Shown here one piece after another: positions 26,167 through 35,081 of a stretch of DNA of 64,000 bases. This stretch comes from DYFT01 sp041695085 (GTDB lineage Bacteria > Bacteroidota > Ignavibacteria > UBA10030): positions 1 through 64,000 of the forward strand of contig JBGFRO010000019.1 in the NCBI GenBank assembly GCA_041695085.1, written 5' to 3'. The notes below the pieces were generated by a model. The model saw nothing but the letters and a program-made list of their open reading frames with translations, was not told where the DNA came from and did not search any database. Each line of letters starts with the position of its first letter. The first letter of the stretch is position 1. Made by a program: the position numbers and the translations under genes.

Positions 26167-26965
26167 GGGCGGAAAAAATTGTTTCCAGAACCTTGCCGGT
26201 CAGTGCCGACGGCGCGCCGTCAAACACGATGCGCCCTTCCCGAATACCAACCACCCTGTCGCAGAACTCACGTGCCTGTTCGACCTCGTGGAGTGAAAGA
26301 ACGAGCGTACAGTTCAATTCTGCATGAAGACGGGCAAGCAACCGGAGCACCGAGTATGCTGTTTCAGGATCAAGACTTGCGACCGGCTCATCGGCAAGAA
26401 GAATCTCCCGCTCCTGCATCAATGCGCGGGCAATTGCCACGCGCTGCTTCTGTCCGCTGCTGAGCTGGTCAACCCGCGTTTGCTCATACCCTTTCAATCC
26501 GACCTCCTCAAGATACTTCCGTGCTTTTGCTTTCTCAGATGCGGGGAACCATCCGAGTGCTTTCGCCCAACCGCGTGACCTGCCAAGCGAGCCGATGAGA
26601 ACATTGGTTAATACCGGCAGTCGCTGTGCTAAGGCAAATTCCTGAAAGATCATTGCCACCGATGGATTTCGGTGGTCGTACTCGTCTCCGTCCTGCGAGT
26701 CAAGATGAATCGTTCTTTTCCCACGCGCAAGAGGAAGAAGGCCGTTGATCGTTTTCAACAGTGTTGACTTGCCGGAGCCGCTGGGTCCAATAATTGCCAC
26801 ACGTTCTCCTCGCCGGATCGTCAGAGATATGGCGCGGAGAACATTGGGCCGATCCGGATAATCAACGAAAACATCCTCCAGTTCCACCTGCACAGCGGGT
26901 GCCGTAGGGTGGAACGGAAAGACTTTCGGTTCCGAATGAGGTAATTCGCTCGAAGCGATGTTCAT
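26138..26965 (-). CDS. phnC: PhnC-type ABC transporter ATPase
   Basis: A 275-residue ATP-binding protein with Walker A GPSGSGKST, Q-loop MIFQEFALAQRL, signature LSSGQKQRVAIARAL, Walker B EILLADEPVASLDP and the switch His in LVLSLHEVEQA. The FALAQRLPVLTNVLIGSLGR segment after the Q-loop is characteristic of PhnC. An N-terminal extension of ~28 residues precedes the domain. The start codon overlaps the phnD stop by one base. Confidence 0.9.
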   Translation of the reverse strand: MNIASSELPHSEPKVFPFHPTAPAVQVELEDVFVDYPDRPNVLRAISLTIRRGERVAIIGPSGSGKSTLLKTINGLLPLARGKRTIHLDSQDGDEYDHRNPSVAMIFQEFALAQRLPVLTNVLIGSLGRSRGWAKALGWFPASEKAKARKYLEEVGLKGYEQTRVDQLSSGQKQRVAIARALMQEREILLADEPVASLDPETAYSVLRLLARLHAELNCTLVLSLHEVEQAREFCDRVVGIREGRIVFDGAPSALTGKVLETIFSAHDVIELNPH

Positions 26966-27891
26966 TACTTGACCTGATAGCGATAGCCGGTTAACTGCTC
27001 GGCCCGGTACAGATGAGAAACGTGTTCCTCGTGGTTGACGGCAATAAGCGATTCAGCACCATACAGCTTCTTGAGCAGTGCCTTGTCCTTGCCGGCACCA
27101 TAGCTCAAGAGGACATCCCGCAACTCGTGAACGAAATCGGTCGAAAGAGCGGGGTGGACGACAACTCCATGTGTGGGAATGGGTCCCTGCCGTGCAATCA
27201 CTTTCACCTTTTCCCGTTGCTCGGGGGTCAGATACAGCTCGTATGCTGCCTCCGATGCGCCGCCGGCATCAACGTGGCCTCGTGCAATCGCCTGGAGGGT
27301 TGCTTCGTATCCACCTGAATAGAGAATTTCACGGAAAAAGGATTTCGGATCCGCCTCCCCATCTTTCAGAAGTCCCTCTTCAACTAATTTGGCGACTGGA
27401 AACAGATAGCCGGAGGAGGAAAGGGGACTGGAGAATGCGACTTTCTTTCCGCGAAGGTCGGCAAGCGTCTGAATCCCGGCATCTTTTCGAGCATACCAGC
27501 ATGAGAAGTAGTACGGTTTGCCGTTGCGGAGTTCTGCCAGTATAAATCGCGCGCCGGCAATCCGGTTTGCCATCACACCGGGCCAGCTTGGAACAAAAGC
27601 GACCTGAGCATGATTAAACCGGAGCGCCTCGACCACCGCGGCGAAGTCGGCAGGAATGTAGACCTTAACCGGGATTCCGAGTTTTTGCGAAAGATCCTGT
27701 GCCATCTTCTCCGCATCGGGAAGAAATTTACTGACATCGTTCTGTGGAAGGAAGGCAATCGTCAACGTCTTCGGAATCTGACCGATGGCAGCGGTCGTCA
27801 CCGATGCCATCAGCAAGAACATGAGTGCCATCTTCACACAATGTGATGAAGGGTTCATTCGTTCTGGCGATAGTTTTGGTTGTATCATCAA
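26965..27891 (-). CDS. phnD: PhnD-type periplasmic binding protein
   Basis: A 308-residue substrate-binding protein with a signal peptide (MALMFLLMASVTTAAIG) and family strands: TLTIAFLPQND; FNHAQVAFVPSWPGVM; LRGKKVAFSSPLSSSGYLFP, the phosphonate/phosphite binding SSPxSxSG region; GGYEATLQAIARGHVDAGG; and VIARQGPIPTHGVVVHPAL. The SSPLSSSGY loop replaces the usual DPxSTSG, which could change ligand choice. It sits directly after a FecA-like receptor and before hmuR, so it may import something linked to metal uptake. An AAGGAG site supports the start at 27891. Confidence 0.88.
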   Translation of the reverse strand: MMIQPKLSPERMNPSSHCVKMALMFLLMASVTTAAIGQIPKTLTIAFLPQNDVSKFLPDAEKMAQDLSQKLGIPVKVYIPADFAAVVEALRFNHAQVAFVPSWPGVMANRIAGARFILAELRNGKPYYFSCWYARKDAGIQTLADLRGKKVAFSSPLSSSGYLFPVAKLVEEGLLKDGEADPKSFFREILYSGGYEATLQAIARGHVDAGGASEAAYELYLTPEQREKVKVIARQGPIPTHGVVVHPALSTDFVHELRDVLLSYGAGKDKALLKKLYGAESLIAVNHEEHVSHLYRAEQLTGYRYQVK

Positions 27892-27999
27892 TTCTCCTTG
27901 CAGTTCTCTGCGTGCTCTGCGTCTCGGCGTTGTAAGCTCTGAACGTAACCGGCGCTCCCCAAGCTGTGAACTCGTTTTTTTGCAAGAGTTAGAGTAGTC

Positions 28000-30384
28000 T
28001 TAGAAATTCCACTCCAACCCGTACTGTAGAAGTCGTGGTGCGCCGGGCAGCATGCCTCGCGAAAGATCAATGACGTACACCTTGTCGAACAGGTTTTTTA
28101 CCGTTAACGCCATCGTTAACCGGAGCGATGGAATGGTGTAATTGGCCGCGAGATTCCATACCGTATGAGCCGGCACGATACCCTGACGACCGTTCGGTGT
28201 GATCTCCACTGTATTCAGATCGTCACTGAATTGATCCCCGACGAAGACGCTCTCGAGACGAACATCGAGGTGCTCCATTGCGTTGACGCCGAGAGAAGCC
28301 GTCAACAGATGCTCGGGTGCATAGGTGAGCCGGTTGCCTGTCACGCGCACCGTCCGAGTGATGGCACTGAAACGTTCGCCGACGAACTTTGCCTCCGGCA
28401 AGTAGGTGTAGGCGACATCGAATGTGAGAGCAAGCGCTGCCGGATCAGAGAGGGGGATGGTTGAAACAGATTTCAGTTCAATCCCGCGGTGGAGCGTCTT
28501 GCCGGCGTTCGTCAGCGTCGTGGCGCTTCCGCCCGCAAGGGAGGCGGGAATAATCTGGTTCTCAAAATCCATCTGAAACGCAGTGGCGTGCAGTTCCCAC
28601 TCCGGCAACGGTTTCGTGCGTATGCCAAGCTCAAGATTCCAGCTCTTCTCTGATTCGAGGTCGACGCTGGAACCGTCGGTATTCGAAATCGCATCTTCGA
28701 CGCGTGGGGGGGCAAAACCGCGATGAATTCCTCCGTAGATCGTCATCTGAAGCGCAGGGTTGTAGGTAAAACCGATTCCCGGGATAACCTCCGTCAGCGA
28801 CGTCTTGCCGGATGCATTGTTCAATCGATTGGTGCGCGCATGATGGATGTTTTCCACCCGCACTCCCAGGGAGACAGTCCATCTGTTGCCGATGAACATT
28901 CGGTCTTGTACAAAGGCGGCGTAAGCATTCGTTGTGCGAAGATTATCTTCAACGACATTGCCCGTTCGCGCTGTTGGGGAATTTCCCTGAATCTGCTTTC
29001 GGTCCTGAACTTCAAAATGCGCCCGCAAACCAAAGTCAGCTTCGTGTAACAACCCGAAGAGACGATGATTCATTCGGAACCGAGGCTCCACACCCGAGAC
29101 GGTGTACAATCTGTTTCGTCCGTCATTGCGAGTGGGATTCAGGACGGTGCGAACGCCGGGGGCATTACCGGGGTTTGTTGCATTCGTTCCCCCGTTATTC
29201 CCCTGTCTCCACCAATGTCGCTTGAACCTGTATCCATACACGTGGAGAGCGAATGCCGCCCCCTGCTCACCAAGGTAGCGATCATAAATGAGATGAGACC
29301 CGTAGCGGTCCACGTAGAACCAATCATCCTTGAACTGATTCTGAAAAGGATTCTCATCGAACTCAATCTTCGTCAATCCTGCATAGGTAGTGTTGGAAGT
29401 CTCTTTATAGTAACTCCCTTTCAGACTTACACGGGATTGGTCATCGAGTTTCCAGACCAACTTGCCGTTGAGGTCATTGATGGCTGTCGAGGTATTTTCA
29501 CGCGCCAGCTGGCCCTGCCTACGCGTGTATTCGGCAAAGAATCCGACAGGTCCCCACGTGGAGCCGACATCTGCATAGCCGAACAGGTAGTCCCGATTGC
29601 CTCCCATCACTTTTGCCGTTCCGGTGGTGTGGCTCGGGGGCTGTGGTGTCAGGTAGTTAATGACTCCACCGATCGTTTGTGGGCCGAAGAGAATCTGTCC
29701 GCTCCCCTTCAGCACTTCAACCCGGTCGAAGCGATTGATGGGAGGGTGGTAGTAAGCGGCAGGGTCTCCGTACGGAGCCTGCGTGAAAGGAATACCATCT
29801 TCCAGCAGAAGCACCTTGCCACTGCGGGTAGGGAAGAGACCGCGAATACCGATGTTGGGACGAATGCCAAAGCCCTCCTCGTCGCGCACATGGACACCGG
29901 CTACCTTCCTGAGAACTTCGTTAAATCCGATCGGATGGGTTCTCCCGATGGCTTCACGTCCGATGATCTCCGCCGATCCTGGAATTTTCATGAACACCGC
30001 ACGATGTGACCCCATGATTTCTACCGTCGGCAAATCGACGGGCCGCGGCGAGAGCACAACGTTCAAGGTATGCGTTTCCTTCTCGCGGATCGAGACTGTA
30101 AACGATTCTTCTTTATAACCGAGCATGGTGACGGTAAGGGTATAAGTGCCGACGGGGATATTCGCGAGCAGGAAATTCCCCTGTTCATTCGTTGCCGTCC
30201 CAAACCGTGTTCCTTCAAGAACCACATTTGCGCCGATCAGCGGCTCATGGGTGTCTTTCGACACAACCGACCCTTGAACGCTTCCAGTGGCAGCGTTCAA
30301 TTCGGCAGAATCCCTTCCTCTGGCGACGTTCACGACGAACAACAGCACGAGCATCAATTGACAGAAATAGATTAACCACTTCAT
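28000..30384 (-). CDS. FecA-like TonB-dependent receptor
   Basis: A 794-residue receptor with signal peptide (LIYFCQLMLVLLFVVNVARG), regulatory-like domain (GSVVSKDTHEPLIGANVVLE), plug (GFNEVLRKVAGVHVRDEEGF, IGIRGLFPTRSGKVLLLEDG, RFDRVEVLKGSGQILFGPQT, GGVINYLTPQPP) and a barrel ending LLQYGLEWNF. The plug wording matches the FecA branch that handles ferric citrate and similar chelates. No FecR/FecI pair is present. It is followed by phnDCE after ~110 bases, so the pair could form an outer plus inner membrane uptake route. AAGGAGG precedes the start. Confidence 0.88.
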   Translation of the reverse strand: MKWLIYFCQLMLVLLFVVNVARGRDSAELNAATGSVQGSVVSKDTHEPLIGANVVLEGTRFGTATNEQGNFLLANIPVGTYTLTVTMLGYKEESFTVSIREKETHTLNVVLSPRPVDLPTVEIMGSHRAVFMKIPGSAEIIGREAIGRTHPIGFNEVLRKVAGVHVRDEEGFGIRPNIGIRGLFPTRSGKVLLLEDGIPFTQAPYGDPAAYYHPPINRFDRVEVLKGSGQILFGPQTIGGVINYLTPQPPSHTTGTAKVMGGNRDYLFGYADVGSTWGPVGFFAEYTRRQGQLARENTSTAINDLNGKLVWKLDDQSRVSLKGSYYKETSNTTYAGLTKIEFDENPFQNQFKDDWFYVDRYGSHLIYDRYLGEQGAAFALHVYGYRFKRHWWRQGNNGGTNATNPGNAPGVRTVLNPTRNDGRNRLYTVSGVEPRFRMNHRLFGLLHEADFGLRAHFEVQDRKQIQGNSPTARTGNVVEDNLRTTNAYAAFVQDRMFIGNRWTVSLGVRVENIHHARTNRLNNASGKTSLTEVIPGIGFTYNPALQMTIYGGIHRGFAPPRVEDAISNTDGSSVDLESEKSWNLELGIRTKPLPEWELHATAFQMDFENQIIPASLAGGSATTLTNAGKTLHRGIELKSVSTIPLSDPAALALTFDVAYTYLPEAKFVGERFSAITRTVRVTGNRLTYAPEHLLTASLGVNAMEHLDVRLESVFVGDQFSDDLNTVEITPNGRQGIVPAHTVWNLAANYTIPSLRLTMALTVKNLFDKVYVIDLSRGMLPGAPRLLQYGLEWNF

Positions 30385-30460
30385 GGAGACCTCCTTAGTA
30401 TATTTTTTTGTTCAGTGCATATCCCGTTTCACTCCGGCTCGCACAGCTACGTCCGGCCGG

Positions 30461-30673
30461 CTATCGGAATCCGTTGTAAAGCACTTTCTGTTGTTGCCGC
30501 GTGCTCGAGACCGGACATCCGGAATTGTGGATGCATAACCTACAACCCGGATCGATCACCGGCACCCGCGCCATGCAACGCGGACAGCGTTCAAGAAATG
30601 GATTGTCCAGGACGTAGTGGCATTGGGGACATTCACGCGCCTCGGTTCGGAGCTTTTCCTCAAGCGTGATCAT
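30461..30673 (-). CDS. Small cysteine-rich protein translationally coupled to feoB
   Basis: A 70-residue protein beginning MITLEEKLRTEARECPQCHY. It has two CxxC pairs (CPQC and CPRC, a zinc-ribbon-like knuckle) followed by CRLCIHNSGC. Its ATG overlaps the feoB stop codon as ATGA, strong evidence that it is translated with feoB. FeoC in enteric bacteria and FeoB-associated Cys-rich proteins in Firmicutes occupy the same position but are different in sequence; this one lacks the winged-helix of FeoC and a membrane helix. It may bind zinc or an Fe-S cluster and modulate FeoB, which is inference. Confidence 0.65.
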   Translation of the reverse strand: MITLEEKLRTEARECPQCHYVLDNPFLERCPRCMARVPVIDPGCRLCIHNSGCPVSSTRQQQKVLYNGFR

Positions 30674-32571
30674 AGGAGCATTTGCGAGAGGATTCCACCG
30701 ACGAGGAAAGCCATCACCCACGTTCCCGTCCAAACGATAGATGCCTGCTTCAAACCGCGCTCCTTCAGCATCACCATCAACGACGCGATGCACGGCGTGA
30801 AGAGAGTGATGGTGACAAGCGCAACGACAATTTGTGAACCGGTCAGTCCGAGATCGTATAAACCCGCCGCTCCAAAATCGCGCCGCACCATCCCCATAAC
30901 GAACGCGTTGGCAGCTTCGCGTGGTAACTGAAGCCAACCAGTCGTGAGGGGTGCAAGCGCATCCTGCCAAGCGGTGAGAAGTCCCGTCACCTGCAACACG
31001 CCTACTCCGCATGCGCCGGCGAAGAACCAGGGAGTCGCTTCTTTCATAAAGAAGTATGCACGATAGGCGGTTTTTCGCAGGACGTTATCCAGACGCGGGA
31101 GACGCATCGGCGGCAGGTCGATCAACAGCGGAGATGTCCTGCCGGGCAACATCCGGTGCAGAACTGTGCCGATGAAGACGAAAACTGTAAAGATGGTGAC
31201 CGAGTAGAGAAGAATCGATTGAAAGCCTGCTCCGGCAAGCAAGGCGGCGACGACGGCAAGTTGAGCGGAACAAGGGATCGCGAATTGAAGAATCGATGCT
31301 GCGATCGTCTTCTCGCGCTCGCTTCCCAACAGTCGTGTGGTGATCGTTGCCATCGTCACACAACCGAAACCGAGGATCAGCGGGATGACAGCGCTGCCGT
31401 TGAGGCCGATCGTGTTGAGACTCCGGTCGACGAGCGTTGCCAATCTCGGCAAGTAGCCGCTATCCTCCATGAGAGCAAGGGAGAGATAAAACGCGATAAC
31501 TAGAGGCAGGAGAAGGAACAGGAGGTACGTCACGGTCATCGTCAACACCCCGAACTCACCCACGAGAATCATGCCCAGCCAAAAATCGGCGTCGACATAA
31601 TTCAGCACGATGCCGCGTATCCACGGCTCCCACATACCGTTTCCGAAGGTTGTCTCCGTAAACTCCACCAAATCTTGTGCGATGAGCTTACCGACAAAGA
31701 GATAGATGAGATAGAGGACGCCCAGCAAAATCGGAAAGCCGGTCCAGGGATTCATCGCCCATCGGCCGAGGGTAGTGGCAATGCGGGTGTGCACTCCTTT
31801 TTCGGAGAGGACGGCGTTGATGATCAGGTTCACCCGATTGCGGCGTTCGATATAGATGTTCTCACGTTCATCTCCGGGCTTCACTCCGTGTCGTTCCGCG
31901 ATCACTTCATCCCCTTCGAGAATCAAGAGCGCCTCGGCTTCGGAACCGGTGATGCTAAGCATCTCGTGCAGCTTCCTGTGGAGGCTGGGATCCTGCTCCC
32001 CTTTCCTGGCCTGCTCAATTGCTTCATCGATCTGCTCAAACCCGCTTTTCGTGATGGCCGTGGTACAGTAGACCGGAACGCGGAGAAGACTGGAGAGGAG
32101 TTTCAGATCGATTTCCAATCCCACTTTCTCCACTTCATCCATAAAATTGAGCATCACAGCGACCTTCTTCCCCATGTCGATCAGTTGTAGGGTAAGAAAA
32201 AGATCGCGCTCAAGGTGAACGGCGTCGACGATGTTGAGCACGATATCGGCATCGAGGACGACGTCGCGCGTTACCCCCTCTTCATCACTAAAAGAGGAAA
32301 TGCCGTAAACACCCGGCGTGTCGAACACATCGTACGTGCGATACCGACCTCGTGTGTACTCCACTGTCGTCCCCGGATAATTGGAAACATCGACATACAT
32401 CCCCGACATGTAGTTAAAGAAGAGGGATTTTCCTACATTGGGATTGCCGACGAGAGCAACCTTTGGACGCGCCAGATCGGCAGGTGGAATTTCAAGTCCG
32501 AGATGTTTGTGCCTCTCTATATGCCGGTGAGGCGGTGGGCCGTACGATCCGGTAACAGAATGATTACGCAT
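30670..32571 (-). CDS. feoB: Ferrous iron transporter FeoB
   Basis: A 633-residue Fe2+ transporter. The N-terminal G domain has G1 GNPNVGKS, G2 NYPGTTVE, G3 DTPGVYG and G4 NFMDE; the helical guanine-dissociation-inhibitor region covers ~170-260. The membrane part has GAIC-like gates in LILGFGCVTMATITTR and KEATPWFFAGACGVGVL. The start at MRNHSVTGSYG gives an 8-base overlap with feoA. The intracellular C-terminal region is short, as in other bacteria without fused FeoA. It should take up Fe2+ under low-oxygen conditions. Confidence 0.93.
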   Translation of the reverse strand: MRNHSVTGSYGPPPHRHIERHKHLGLEIPPADLARPKVALVGNPNVGKSLFFNYMSGMYVDVSNYPGTTVEYTRGRYRTYDVFDTPGVYGISSFSDEEGVTRDVVLDADIVLNIVDAVHLERDLFLTLQLIDMGKKVAVMLNFMDEVEKVGLEIDLKLLSSLLRVPVYCTTAITKSGFEQIDEAIEQARKGEQDPSLHRKLHEMLSITGSEAEALLILEGDEVIAERHGVKPGDERENIYIERRNRVNLIINAVLSEKGVHTRIATTLGRWAMNPWTGFPILLGVLYLIYLFVGKLIAQDLVEFTETTFGNGMWEPWIRGIVLNYVDADFWLGMILVGEFGVLTMTVTYLLFLLLPLVIAFYLSLALMEDSGYLPRLATLVDRSLNTIGLNGSAVIPLILGFGCVTMATITTRLLGSEREKTIAASILQFAIPCSAQLAVVAALLAGAGFQSILLYSVTIFTVFVFIGTVLHRMLPGRTSPLLIDLPPMRLPRLDNVLRKTAYRAYFFMKEATPWFFAGACGVGVLQVTGLLTAWQDALAPLTTGWLQLPREAANAFVMGMVRRDFGAAGLYDLGLTGSQIVVALVTITLFTPCIASLMVMLKERGLKQASIVWTGTWVMAFLVGGILSQMLL

Positions 32572-32833
32572 GCGATGACTTTGGGTGAGTCTGTGCCGTT
32601 GCATAGGTAACGAGGATGGAGCGGGCAAGCGAGACACCAATGGCGATCTCCTGACGGTTCTTCTCGATCACAATTGTCCCCCCCGGGAGTTTTTCCAGAC
32701 AGCGCACCAACGCTCCCTTGAGAATGCCGAGACGAATCAATTGATCCTTGCTCCTTCCTTCAGGAATGTCGATGATCATAACCCTGCTTCCTTTGGAAAC
32801 CTGATGAAGAGGGAAAGAATGATGTGTCGACAT
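32564..32833 (-). CDS. feoA: FeoA domain protein
   Basis: An 89-residue SH3-like FeoA protein: VSKGSRVMIIDIPEGRSKDQ, LIRLGILKGALVRCLEKLPG, then GTIVIEKNRQEIAIGVSLAR, the classic pattern. It helps FeoB function in the cytoplasm. It overlaps feoB. A near-perfect palindrome lies 37-55 bases upstream of the start, so the operon is probably metal-regulated. Confidence 0.92.
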   Translation of the reverse strand: MSTHHSFPLHQVSKGSRVMIIDIPEGRSKDQLIRLGILKGALVRCLEKLPGGTIVIEKNRQEIAIGVSLARSILVTYATAQTHPKSSHA

Positions 32834-32841
32834 AACGTCTA

Positions 32842-32888
32842 ATTCAGACTAAATTTGTCCAATTTTAAGTCGGACTAATTTAGTCCGA
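32842..32888. promoter_or_regulatory. Candidate metalloregulator operator upstream of feoA
   Basis: TCGGACTAATTTAGTCCGA (32870-32888) is a perfect 9+1+9 palindrome. A weaker related dyad, GACTAAATTTGTC (32847-32859), lies beside it, giving two half-site pairs in the feoA leader region. The shape and position fit a DtxR/IdeR/MntR-type iron or manganese repressor; the consensus is not one I can match exactly, and Fur is less likely because the GATAAT hexamers are missing. Confidence 0.55.
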
Positions 32889-33042
32889 TTAAGATGGTTT
32901 GTCAAGCTAAAAGTCAAAAAAAAGCCCTAAAAATGCATATTTTGAGAGCGATTCCTATTTTGGATGAAGCACTACAATCCTTCGCTTTACATAAACCAGA
33001 AATTCGGTCTCAATTCCCGTACCAAAGAAAGGATTCTCGGCT

Positions 33043-33801
33043 ATGTTGAATCTTGAAGGAAAAACCGCACTTATCACGGGGGGGTCGCGGGGAATCGGAG
33101 CAGCAATCGTAAAGAAATTCTCGGAAGTAGGAATGCGAGTGGCATTTACCTACAGGCGAGATCGTTGGAGCGCCAATCGGGTAGCTTCGTGGATCACACT
33201 CCACGGCTCGGATTGCCTCGTTATTCGGGCGGATGTACGATCACTATCCGATGTGAAGAAAGCAGTCGCTGCCGTCCTCGACCATTTTGACCGGCTCGAC
33301 GTCCTTGTAAACAACGCAGGGATCTGGAAGAGAGGGCCTATTGGAAAAATGCGGCTGGAGGAATGGGAGGAGACACTCGACACAAATCTCAGGGGAGCGT
33401 TCCTCTTTTGTAATAGTATCGTGCCCCATATGAAGAAGAGAAAGGAGGGAAAGATCATTAATATTGCCAGTACCGCAGGTCAACGCGGCGAAGCATATTA
33501 CTCCCACTACGCCGCATCCAAAGGAGGGTTGATCGCGTTCACGAAATCGATCGCTGTTGAGCTGGCGCCATACAATGTCATTGTGAACTGTGTAGCGCCT
33601 GGATGGGTGGAGACTGATATGACGGCGGAGGTGCTCGGAAAAAAAAGAGAGCTGAGAGAAATTCAAAAGCTCATCCCACGCGGACGTATGGGTACAGCGG
33701 AGGATGTGGCGGGCGCGGCGCTCTTTCTCGCGTCCGATCTCTCGAGCCACATTGTCGGCTCCGTCATTAGCGTGAACGGAGGAAGCGTCTTGTTTGGATA
33801 G
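33043..33801 (+). CDS. Short-chain dehydrogenase/reductase, FabG-like
   Basis: A 252-residue classical SDR. The cofactor motif is TGGSRGIGAAI, then NNAG at VLVNNAGIWKRG, catalytic Ser in NIASTAGQRG and YxxxK in YSHYAASKGGLIA. The motif TYRRDRWSAN after strand 2 (Arg residues) fits NADPH preference. The C terminus VGSVISVNGGSVLFG is standard. The substrate is unknown; FabG-like keto reduction is a reasonable guess, but there are no fatty acid genes next to it. The next gene starts ~130 bases downstream. Confidence 0.88.
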   Translation: MLNLEGKTALITGGSRGIGAAIVKKFSEVGMRVAFTYRRDRWSANRVASWITLHGSDCLVIRADVRSLSDVKKAVAAVLDHFDRLDVLVNNAGIWKRGPIGKMRLEEWEETLDTNLRGAFLFCNSIVPHMKKRKEGKIINIASTAGQRGEAYYSHYAASKGGLIAFTKSIAVELAPYNVIVNCVAPGWVETDMTAEVLGKKRELREIQKLIPRGRMGTAEDVAGAALFLASDLSSHIVGSVISVNGGSVLFG

Positions 33802-33928
33802 GGCCGAAACTTCCAAACATCACCTTCGAATCCGCACCAAGGGGTGCGGTTTTTGCTTGATTTCGTGGGCAAATCCTCTATATTTCTTTCGTTTGTGTTT
33901 CCAGCCAGCACCTCCAGACGTGAACCCA

Positions 33929-35044
33929 ATGCCCTCGAAGAGCAGATTCCTCAAAGGGAGGAAGATCGATCCCCGCCCAATCAAGAAAAACATACGGGTT
34001 GTTGAACTTGTTGATAAGCATTTTCAGGCTTACAATGCGGGACGAATAGGGGAAGCATGCCGGCTTTTTACGGAGAAAATGCTCGATCCCGATGTTACCA
34101 TCGGGATGAGTCTCACCGGAGCCCTCACGCCGGCGGGATTAGGGGGATCGTGCATTGTGCCTTTGATGAAGGCCGGATTTGTTGATTGGATTGTCAGCAC
34201 CGGTGCCAACCTGTACCACGATACACACTTTGCCATTGGCCATAGCCTTCATCGTGGTTCCCCCTTCATCGACGACCGTATTCTCCGGAAAGAAGAAGTC
34301 ATTCGCATTTATGATATTTTGTTCGATTACAAAGTCTTGCTCGATACGGACAAGTTCTTCCGTCAGGTTATAATGGATCCTCAATTCCAGATGGAGATGA
34401 GCACAGCGGAATTTCACTACAAACTCGGGAAGTATATCTACGCCCGGGAGCGGAACCTGCGGCTTCCCTTTCATTCCATCCTCGGCATTGGGTATAAGCT
34501 CGGAATACCGATTTATACCTCGTCACCCGGAGATAGCTCGATCGGGATGAATGTGGCGGAGACCGTTTTGATGAACGACAGCAAGTTGCGCCTCGATGTC
34601 CTGGCGGATGTGAACGAAACGGCTGCCATCGTACTCGATGCGAAGCAATCGGGGGGGAGAAGCGGGGTGTTGATCTTTGGTGGCGGATCCCCGAAGAACT
34701 TTTTGCTGCAAACAGAGCCGCAGATTCAAGAGGTATTAAAGATCGACGAAAAAGGGCACGATTTCTTCATTCAGTTTACCGATGCACGGCCGGATACGGG
34801 GGGGCTTTCGGGAGCAACGCCTTCGGAGGCGGTCAGCTGGGGAAAGATCGATCCGGCCAAACTGCCCGATACGGTCGTTGCGTATGTCGATTCGACGATT
34901 GCGATGCCCATTTTCACCTCGTATGCGCTTGCACGGCGGAAGCAGCGGCCCGTGAAGCGGTTGTATGACAGACGGAGCGCGTTGATGCAGCGTTTGTGGC
35001 ACGCTGCCGATCGCGTACGAAAAGCGAATTCCAAAAACAAGTAA
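33929..35044 (+). CDS. Deoxyhypusine synthase-like protein
   Basis: A 371-residue protein of the deoxyhypusine/homospermidine synthase family. Family segments include TLYHDTHF-like NLYHDTHFAIGHSLH, YTSSPGDSSIGMN, RLDVLADVNETAAIVLDAKQ, GVLIFGGGSPKNFLLQTEPQ and SGATPSEAVSWGKI, where the Lys matches the lysine that carries the butylamine intermediate in eukaryotic DHS. Bacteria do not have eIF5A, so the enzyme likely makes a polyamine (homospermidine-type) or modifies another protein. The start at MPSKSRFLKG is chosen because upstream frame residues are not family-like. Downstream lies an H1-like protein. Confidence 0.82.
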   Translation: MPSKSRFLKGRKIDPRPIKKNIRVVELVDKHFQAYNAGRIGEACRLFTEKMLDPDVTIGMSLTGALTPAGLGGSCIVPLMKAGFVDWIVSTGANLYHDTHFAIGHSLHRGSPFIDDRILRKEEVIRIYDILFDYKVLLDTDKFFRQVIMDPQFQMEMSTAEFHYKLGKYIYARERNLRLPFHSILGIGYKLGIPIYTSSPGDSSIGMNVAETVLMNDSKLRLDVLADVNETAAIVLDAKQSGGRSGVLIFGGGSPKNFLLQTEPQIQEVLKIDEKGHDFFIQFTDARPDTGGLSGATPSEAVSWGKIDPAKLPDTVVAYVDSTIAMPIFTSYALARRKQRPVKRLYDRRSALMQRLWHAADRVRKANSKNK

Positions 35045-35081
35045 GTACTCACTTCACCAGTCAACGAAAGGGGATGCATCT

